In this document: piece after piece, positions 1-5,073 of the stretch
Layout: every line of letters starts with the position of its first letter
Position numbering within the stretch: the first letter of the stretch is position 1
From: Hyphomicrobiales bacterium
GTDB lineage: Bacteria > Pseudomonadota > Alphaproteobacteria > Rhizobiales > Aestuariivirgaceae
DNA length: 8,009 bases
NCBI GenBank assembly: GCA_013002595.1
Contig: JABDJG010000399.1
Location: 1 to 8,009, forward strand
Direction of reading: 5' to 3'
Program-made: the position numbers and the translations under genes
Notes under the pieces: generated by a model
Told to the model about the DNA's origin: nothing
Seen by the model: only the letters and a program-made list of their open reading frames with translations
Database searches by the model: none

Positions 1-386
1 GATTTGGCCACCGGGTCTACAAGAACTATGATCCGCGCGCCAAGATCATGCAAAAATCGGCCCACGAAGTGCTTGGAGAATTGGGCATCACCGATGATCC
101 TCTTCTCGACGTTGCGCGCGAACTGGAGAAAGTCGCGTTGAACGATGAGTATTTCGTCAAAAAACGGCTTTATCCGAACATCGATTTTTATTCGGGCATC
201 ACGCTCAGGGCACTCGGGTTCCCGACATCGATGTTCACGGTCTTGTTCGCCCTGGCGCGTACAGTGGGCTGGATTGCCCAGTGGAAAGAGATGATCGAGG
301 ATCCGAGCCAGCGGATTGGCCGCCCACGCCAGCTCTACACGGGTCCGACACAGCGTGAGTATCTGCCCGCCAGCAATCGCAACTGA
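1..386 (+). CDS. gltA: Type II citrate synthase, C-terminal part (5' end cut by the window edge)
   Basis: This is the C-terminal part of citrate synthase, which condenses oxaloacetate and acetyl-CoA to citrate at the entry to the TCA cycle in the cytoplasm. The reading frame is open from base 3, so the apparent ATG at 48 is internal. Visible hallmarks of the type II (GltA) enzyme are FGHRVYKNYDPR at the very start, which carries an active-site His, then YPNIDFYSG with the catalytic Asp. These are followed by FALARTVGWIAQW and RPRQLYTG, whose arginines bind the carboxylates of the substrate. The end of the protein closely follows E. coli GltA in sequence and length. It ends in TGA at 384-386, 54 bp before the convergent flippase gene. 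Family assignment is very secure. Only the roughly 128 C-terminal residues can be judged, and nothing in them looks broken. Confidence 0.97.
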   Translation, partial: FGHRVYKNYDPRAKIMQKSAHEVLGELGITDDPLLDVARELEKVALNDEYFVKKRLYPNIDFYSGITLRALGFPTSMFTVLFALARTVGWIAQWKEMIEDPSQRIGRPRQLYTGPTQREYLPASNRN

Positions 387-433
387 TCCGTATCCAGGTT
401 TAGGTCGGCATCTGCTGAAATGCCTTCGCCGAT

Positions 434-449
434 TGGGCCGTTAGGCCCA
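434..449. terminator. GC-rich hairpin between convergent gltA and flippase genes (candidate terminator)
   Basis: A perfect 6-bp stem (TGGGCC / GGCCCA) with a 4-base loop lies 48 bp after the gltA stop codon. The TAA stop of the opposing flippase gene sits in the loop. A second small hairpin (CCGA-tga-TCGG) follows at 451-461, and a weaker one (GGCAT / ATGCC) precedes it near 404-421. None has a following T-run on either strand, so this is not a canonical intrinsic terminator. It could still slow or end convergent transcription from both sides. The call rests only on position and base pairing. Confidence 0.3.
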
Positions 450-1787
450 GCCGATGATCGGGGTTATGCCCAACCGTTTTCTGGCGACTCCTGCCATGCA
501 GATGCAGGCGACTGACAACGACACTGTTGTGGCGACTGCGGCACCAATATTGCCAAACTGCGGGATCAGCCACAGGTTCAGGCTGACATTGAGCACCGCC
601 GTCGCAAAGAGCATTGCGGCCATTAGATTTTGCTGTCCGGTCATCGTCAGCAGATACCTGACCGGCCCGGTTGCGGCCTGTACGAGAATGCCCAGTGTGA
701 GGATGGGCAATATTGCATATCCCTCAGCAAATCCGGCCCCGAAGATATTCAGTATGTGATGGCCGAACGGCAGAAAAACCGCAGCGCAGGCCAGTGTCGG
801 CCAAAAAGTCCAGACAACACAGCGTTTCATGACGGCTGCAAGTTGTTGCGAGTCGCCCGACGCATGCACTTTGGCGAGCGTGTGGGCGGTGGCCGCCGAA
901 ACTGCAAAATGCACAAACGACAACAAAGTCACAGTTCGGGCAGCGGCATAATATTGCGCGAGCTGATCAGCGGGCACCCACGCATTGAGAATGATGACAT
1001 CCATATATGACAACATCAGATACTGGCCATCGACCAGTACGACCGGCAAAGATATCATCAGCCAATGACGCCAATGCCACACCGTCTTTCGTTTGGTCGC
1101 CTTGGCCGGCAGCCAACTTACGATACGGCTCCATTGAAACAACGTTATTGTGACCAGCACCACCAGAACCGCTGTCAATGCGACCGGTGTCGTTATCGTG
1201 AATGACATTGCATGCAATAGTGCGATGCAGCCGAGGATCATTGCCGGACGTGCAATGAAGCCTGGAAAATAGGCGGCCGTAACACGTCCAAATCCGCGAA
1301 CAATGCCTCTTGCAACTTCATGCAGCGCCAACACCGGCACACAGATCATCGCAAGTGCCATCGGCAAGAAATTCGGATTTGTCTCTACCCCTTGCGTTAA
1401 CGCAATCACCGCGACGGCGGTTATCGCAGCGAGTCCGCCTGCCAGCAAAACGACGCTGGCGCTGAACGAGACGATTGAGCGAACGCGGCAGAACCGCTGG
1501 GTTTCACCATACTGTGTGACGAGGCGGGTGGTTGATGCACCCAGACCCACTTGACACGCGATGCCCAGCGCCAACACACAGGTCCAGGCAAATGCGTATT
1601 TGCCGAATTCATCAATACCCATCCAGCGCGCCAGCAGGACCTGCAACAGGAACGCCAGCCCGGCGCCTGCAACCCGCAAGGCCAGCGCAGACGACGCATT
1701 GCCTATAAACCTAGCAAAGTCAGGCGAGCGCGACAGGATCATTTGCTGAACTGGATTGAAGAGTTCAAGCGAGCGCAACTCAGGCAT
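441..1787 (-). CDS. Polysaccharide / oligosaccharide flippase, Wzx-like (MATE/MVF superfamily)
   Basis: A polytopic inner-membrane protein of 448 residues, the usual size for Wzx-type flippases that move lipid-linked glycans from the cytoplasmic to the periplasmic face. After a soluble tail (about 1-30), hydrophobic segments run almost throughout (about 33-55, 65-85, 105-130, 140-160, 175-193, 200-220, 243-263, 285-300, 325-345, 355-375, 385-410, 412-435), about 12 or more helices. Typical of the family are LARWMGIDEFGKYAF after the first helix and the late NLWLIPQFGNIGAAVATT stretch. The ATG at 1787 was chosen, giving an 8-bp overlap with the stop codon of the upstream ATP-grasp gene, which fits translational coupling. 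A TTG at 1802 in the same frame would add five residues. Neither start has a strong Shine-Dalgarno sequence. The transported substrate cannot be told from the sequence, and no glycosyltransferase or polymerase lies nearby. Confidence 0.88.
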   Translation of the reverse strand: MPELRSLELFNPVQQMILSRSPDFARFIGNASSALALRVAGAGLAFLLQVLLARWMGIDEFGKYAFAWTCVLALGIACQVGLGASTTRLVTQYGETQRFCRVRSIVSFSASVVLLAGGLAAITAVAVIALTQGVETNPNFLPMALAMICVPVLALHEVARGIVRGFGRVTAAYFPGFIARPAMILGCIALLHAMSFTITTPVALTAVLVVLVTITLFQWSRIVSWLPAKATKRKTVWHWRHWLMISLPVVLVDGQYLMLSYMDVIILNAWVPADQLAQYYAAARTVTLLSFVHFAVSAATAHTLAKVHASGDSQQLAAVMKRCVVWTFWPTLACAAVFLPFGHHILNIFGAGFAEGYAILPILTLGILVQAATGPVRYLLTMTGQQNLMAAMLFATAVLNVSLNLWLIPQFGNIGAAVATTVSLSVACICMAGVARKRLGITPIIGWA

Positions 1788-3048
1788 CGTGCTTTTGCCC
1801 AATCAGATTCTTGCCGAACGATCGGCGAGGCGCGCTCAGTCTTAGCAAGATCAGGTGGTAAATGACTTTCATCGGAAGAAAGAACAGTTCGGCAAATGCG
1901 GGACGTAAGTCATCGAGCTGGAATGTGTCGGACTTCTCGTTGCCCAGGAGCATGGCAATGGGATGAGTGGCCAGGTCCAGCAAATCTGCGGCCAGCATCT
2001 TAAGTGAGAAGTAGCCGTTCCTCATGTCCCGCAAGAGGACATCATATGCATTGATCGCAAAATTTCGGGCGCGGATGCCGGCGGCATACTCCGGTTGGGA
2101 CACCTCCCGCCCGTAAATCAACAGCTGATATTGATAATATGGAAAGTCGACGCCCAAAGCCAACGGTAGGGGCAGCGATCCCCAGAAACGCGCATTCACT
2201 TCCAGCAACACCCACTGACCGCTATTGCGGTCAATTCGAAACTCGAACATGGCAACGCCGGTAAGGTTGGTATCTCTTGCAATCTTCCTGCACGAACTCA
2301 ATAGGACGGGGTCAATCAGTTCGCTTTGGCGCAGCGAGCTCCCGCCACCGGCGCGTGGCTCTTTCAGCCGGCCATGCTGAAAAACGCACAGAATGCGGCC
2401 TTCGGAAGCCAGCACCGAAACACCTGCTCCGGTGCCTGCAAAATACTCTTCCACGAGAAATTCATCCCGGTCATCCAGACTTGCGAGCACTTTACCCAGT
2501 TGCGCGCTGTGCCGCACAATTGTCACCTCGCCACGATGTTCGAGATTTTCGAGCACATACGAGCGGCGCGCCTTGATCAACAGCGGCAATCCATAATCCT
2601 GAACCAAACTGTCAACCGTGTCGCCGTCAGTCAGCAGCCGACCCCTAGGCACCGGAACCCCGGCACTTTTTGCCTGTTTCCGGGTTTCATGTTTGTCGAA
2701 CAAGCATTCCAACACCTGGCGGCTTGGCAATGCCATGTGAATTCCAGCGAGCTCAGTACGGTGGGCATCAAGACAGCGAATTGAACGATCGCAGCAAGGC
2801 ATCAGAACATCGAACTTGAACTCGGATATAAGCTGCATCAATGCCGTGATCCAGCGATCCGACCCGTCGTAAGCCGGTAGATGATGGCATTTTGTTATGT
2901 ACCGGGACGAAAGCGCAGGGGCGTACTTTTTGAATGGCACCGCATGAATTTCAATGCCCCGGCGACCCAGGGAACGAACGACAGAGAGAAAGCTTCGTGT
3001 GTCATCGCCAAACACAAGCACCCGATGACTAAATAACGGTTGGTTCAT
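1780..3048 (-). CDS. ATP-grasp superfamily carboxylate-amine ligase (COG3919-like)
   Basis: A 422-residue protein of the ATP-grasp fold, whose members use ATP to make an acyl-phosphate and join a carboxylate to an amine (or thiol). The N-terminal part (about 8-110) looks like the pre-ATP-grasp domain: RVLVFGDDTRSFLSVVRSLG, then VLMPCCD. The ATP-grasp domain (about 112-330) starts at FDKHETRKQAKSAGVPVP. It has the nucleotide-binding Lys159 in LLIKA, hinge acids in VEEYF (200-201), a Gly/Ser loop RAGGGSSLRQ (232-241), and metal ligands Glu269 and Glu283/Asn285 in LEVNARFWGS. All key residues are present, so it should be active. The C-terminal 90 residues include a hydrophobic stretch (about 384-405) that may touch the membrane. 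It starts at an ATG preceded by GGGGAAA on the minus strand with a 10-base spacing, and is the first gene of a pair with the flippase. Substrates are unknown; modification of a sugar or lipid-linked precursor is an inference from the neighbour. Confidence 0.87.
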   Translation of the reverse strand: MNQPLFSHRVLVFGDDTRSFLSVVRSLGRRGIEIHAVPFKKYAPALSSRYITKCHHLPAYDGSDRWITALMQLISEFKFDVLMPCCDRSIRCLDAHRTELAGIHMALPSRQVLECLFDKHETRKQAKSAGVPVPRGRLLTDGDTVDSLVQDYGLPLLIKARRSYVLENLEHRGEVTIVRHSAQLGKVLASLDDRDEFLVEEYFAGTGAGVSVLASEGRILCVFQHGRLKEPRAGGGSSLRQSELIDPVLLSSCRKIARDTNLTGVAMFEFRIDRNSGQWVLLEVNARFWGSLPLPLALGVDFPYYQYQLLIYGREVSQPEYAAGIRARNFAINAYDVLLRDMRNGYFSLKMLAADLLDLATHPIAMLLGNEKSDTFQLDDLRPAFAELFFLPMKVIYHLILLRLSAPRRSFGKNLIGQKHDA

Positions 3049-3285
3049 ATTGACACAGTTTCCCCATGTTGCGGCCCTGTCGCGCGCGGATACATGGCTT
3101 CTCCAGCAATTTTCGAACCAATCAGATTCGGTTTCTCACTTGTCATGAATCGTTATGTCATGGCGCCGGCAGGTAAGCCGCGTATGACGTATGGCATGGT
3201 AATTGCTCGGCATCGCGCACCTGTAGGCACACGCCAATCAACCCAGCAATCCGATTGTCTAATTCTAAGCAATTAAGGGAAACGA
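3049..3285. promoter_or_regulatory. Divergent intergenic region probably holding promoters for both gene pairs
   Basis: These 237 bp separate two divergent gene pairs, so both promoters should lie here. Ribosome binding sites are clear at both ends: AAGGGA at 3275-3280, five bases before the NHL gene, and GGGGAAA (minus strand, 3065-3059) before the ATP-grasp gene. No convincing -35/-10 pair was found by eye. Short repeats are present: TGTCATG at 3141 and 3156, TATGTCATGG at 3154 against TATGGCATGG at 3190, and CGTATG twice at 3181 and 3188. They could be operator half-sites. Open frames across this stretch have no recognisable product. Confidence 0.45.
3275..3280 (+). promoter_or_regulatory. 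Ribosome binding site AAGGGA of the NHL-repeat gene
   Basis: The purine-rich AAGGGA lies five bases before the ATG at 3286. It fixes that start, which also places the signal peptide directly at the N-terminus. Confidence 0.7.
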
Positions 3286-4227
3286 ATGAAAGCCTGTCTC
3301 GCCATTGGTTCCGCGCCGGCAGTGACGTTTCTTGCCGTCGTCATGTTTGCCTGGAGCTATGTGGGGCAGACAGTGCCTGCCTGCGCCGGGTCGATGACGT
3401 TCGAATATGTGGTCAGCAGCGACTGCGTTTATCAGCAGCCCCATAATACAGCGCTCTCCCCCGACGGCCGGTATCTTTATGTTCCCGAAGTACGGCGGCA
3501 CCGTATTGTCGTGCTCGATGCGGCAAGCCTTGCGTACGTGAATGAATTTGGCCGTGGCGATCTGCAATGGCCACATGATGTCTCGATTGGCCCTGACAAT
3601 CAGCTTTACGTTGCCGATTCCGGCAATGATCGTATTGCAATCTTCGACCTGGACGGCACCACGGCAACATTCAAGTCACAACTCAAAGGCGATTTTGAGA
3701 ACCCCGAGGGCGTCTTTGCGCATCCCAATGGCCGCGTGTTCGTCTCCGGGGAAGATTCAGGCTCAGTAGTGGTCTTCGAAAATCAAACTGCACTGAATAC
3801 CATCAAGGGTCTGAACCGCCCGCACGGCATCGGTCTGGCCGATGATGGTGGTGTATGGGTCGCAATGGCCGGCAACAATAAGCTTCTGAATTACGATGCC
3901 GAGCTCAGGCCAACCGGACGAGAGGTCAATGAGCCACTAGCCGGTCCGCGTTATATGGCATTGTCGGCCGATGACCATATATTCTTGGCCGAAAAGCAAG
4001 GTCACACCATTGCTGTTCTGTCGGCCAGTGGCGAAGTTGTTGCTCGTTTGGGATCAGGCGCGCCAGGCTTTGGACGCGGCGTGTTCAACGGGCCCGAAGG
4101 CATCGCCGTCAGAGACGGTTCCATTTGGGTGACCGACACCAGCAATGGTCGAATAGTCCGCTATCGAGTTCACAAAACTGAAAATAAACTGGCAACCGGC
4201 AGTTTGTTACGTCCTTCAACACATTAA
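3286..4227 (+). CDS. Secreted NHL-repeat six-bladed beta-propeller protein
   Basis: A 313-residue protein with an N-terminal hydrophobic segment (about 10-30) followed by ACAG, which reads as a signal peptide with likely cleavage near residue 34 and export to the periplasm or beyond. A lipobox reading of VPAC is poor. The rest is made of NHL-type repeats with the usual pattern of Pro-His/Glu-Gly, a hydrophobic strand, then a VAD-type strand and a short loop. They sit at about 50-78 (QPHNTALSPDG), 95-122 (WPHDVSIGPDNQLYVADSG), 139-165 (NPEGVFAHPNG), 178-204 (RPHGIGLADDG), 220-246 (GPRYMALSADD) and 268-294 (NGPEGIAVRDG...VTDTSNGRIVRY). Six repeats suggest one closed propeller. Such domains bind proteins or ligands, and some are enzymes (lyases or lactonases), but no catalytic set can be pinned down here. 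It precedes the membrane-protein gene by 59 bp on the same strand, so the two are probably co-transcribed. Confidence 0.88.
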   Translation: MKACLAIGSAPAVTFLAVVMFAWSYVGQTVPACAGSMTFEYVVSSDCVYQQPHNTALSPDGRYLYVPEVRRHRIVVLDAASLAYVNEFGRGDLQWPHDVSIGPDNQLYVADSGNDRIAIFDLDGTTATFKSQLKGDFENPEGVFAHPNGRVFVSGEDSGSVVVFENQTALNTIKGLNRPHGIGLADDGGVWVAMAGNNKLLNYDAELRPTGREVNEPLAGPRYMALSADDHIFLAEKQGHTIAVLSASGEVVARLGSGAPGFGRGVFNGPEGIAVRDGSIWVTDTSNGRIVRYRVHKTENKLATGSLLRPSTH

Positions 4228-4286
4228 CCAAGAGCGTGCGGCAGCGAAAAGGCCTGCCAGAGCAAACGTCAACGAAAGATCTCACA

Positions 4287-5021
4287 ATGACAGACTTCAA
4301 ACAGAAACTCTTCGCCGCCCTGTATCGCTCGCTTGCCGAACGGCGCACAGCGAAAACCAACGGACTCATCATATTCGGCACGGTGCTGGCTGTCATTGCC
4401 ACCGGCGCATACATAGTTTTGTCCGTCTTGATTGCGCCGCCGCACATGCCTTCGGAGCAGTTTGCAGAGGGCGGCACAATTACGGCGCTGTCGTCGATCT
4501 ACCTGGCGATGGCCGGTGCTGCTTCGCTGATAGGATTTTATCTGCTGTTGGACAAACCCGGCATCGGCAAATTCTTTTGGCTGATAGCTGGTCTGGGTCT
4601 TGTGTTTCTATCTCTCGACGAGTTGGTGCAAATTCATGAGCGTATAGACATGATTGTATCGAGCACCAAAATCGGTAAACCGGAAATCTTGCGGAATTGG
4701 AACGATCTGGTCGTCATGCTTTATGGCGCAGGCGGACTGATTGTTGGGCTGCTATTTTTGCCGGAACTGCTGCGATTCCCCAAGGTGCTTGAGACTTATG
4801 CAACCGGGTTTGCATTTTATGTCGTGCACACCGTCATCGACACCGTGACGACCAATCCAACACCTTTGTCCATAATCTGCGAGGAATCTGCCAAACTCAT
4901 GTGCGTCTTAATGTTGCTCCTGGCAAGCATAACGAGCGTCCTGGCTATTATCGACGGCAAGCGTGCCTCGTGGCTGCGCAGTGGGACCGAGCCCAAACTG
5001 GATACAACTCCGACGCTGTAA
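4287..5021 (+). CDS. Six-helix membrane protein with intramembrane DE-x4-HE, H-x3-D and EE-x2-K patterns, unknown function
   Basis: A 244-residue inner-membrane protein that I cannot assign to a named family. Six probable helices lie at about 26-50, 66-88, 95-112, 140-160, 170-187 and 203-222, with a basic N-terminus and a short hydrophilic tail. At the end of helix 3 is FLSLDELVQIHERID, with Asp111, Glu112, His117 and Glu118. Helix 5 holds His181 and Asp185 (VVHTVIDT). Helix 6 is introduced by CEESAKLM, with Glu199, Glu200 and Lys203. Paired acids and histidines at membrane faces recall membrane-embedded metal hydrolases such as the PrsW proteases or the ceramidase-like (CREST) group. The motif order differs from PrsW, however, so a catalytic role is only an inference. 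The ATG at 4287 (GAAAGA about eight bases upstream) is preferred over an in-frame GTG at 4236, which would add 17 polar residues. It probably forms an operon with the NHL gene. Confidence 0.75.
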   Translation: MTDFKQKLFAALYRSLAERRTAKTNGLIIFGTVLAVIATGAYIVLSVLIAPPHMPSEQFAEGGTITALSSIYLAMAGAASLIGFYLLLDKPGIGKFFWLIAGLGLVFLSLDELVQIHERIDMIVSSTKIGKPEILRNWNDLVVMLYGAGGLIVGLLFLPELLRFPKVLETYATGFAFYVVHTVIDTVTTNPTPLSIICEESAKLMCVLMLLLASITSVLAIIDGKRASWLRSGTEPKLDTTPTL

Positions 5022-5073
5022 CGTCAGCTATACAACTCCACTTGCGGCGTCATCATCACAGCACGGGCTAGGG

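Noticed and set aside
2326..2784. 152-codon open frame antisense to the ATP-grasp gene
   Set aside because: It is fully covered by a well-supported ATP-grasp gene and has no recognisable domain or clear start signal.
3040..3276. 78-codon frame across the divergent intergenic region
   Set aside because: It has no recognisable domain, starts inside the ATP-grasp gene on the opposite strand, and covers the region that should hold promoters.
4236..4286. GTG start 51 bp upstream for the membrane protein
   Set aside because: It would add 17 polar residues with no good ribosome binding site. The ATG at 4287 has a purine-rich GAAAGA before it and gives a more typical N-terminus.
387..5073. Whole interval considered as a recent mobile island
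   Set aside because: No integrase, transposase, flanking direct repeats or tRNA target was seen, and base composition does not change sharply by eye. Older transfer remains possible but is not shown.
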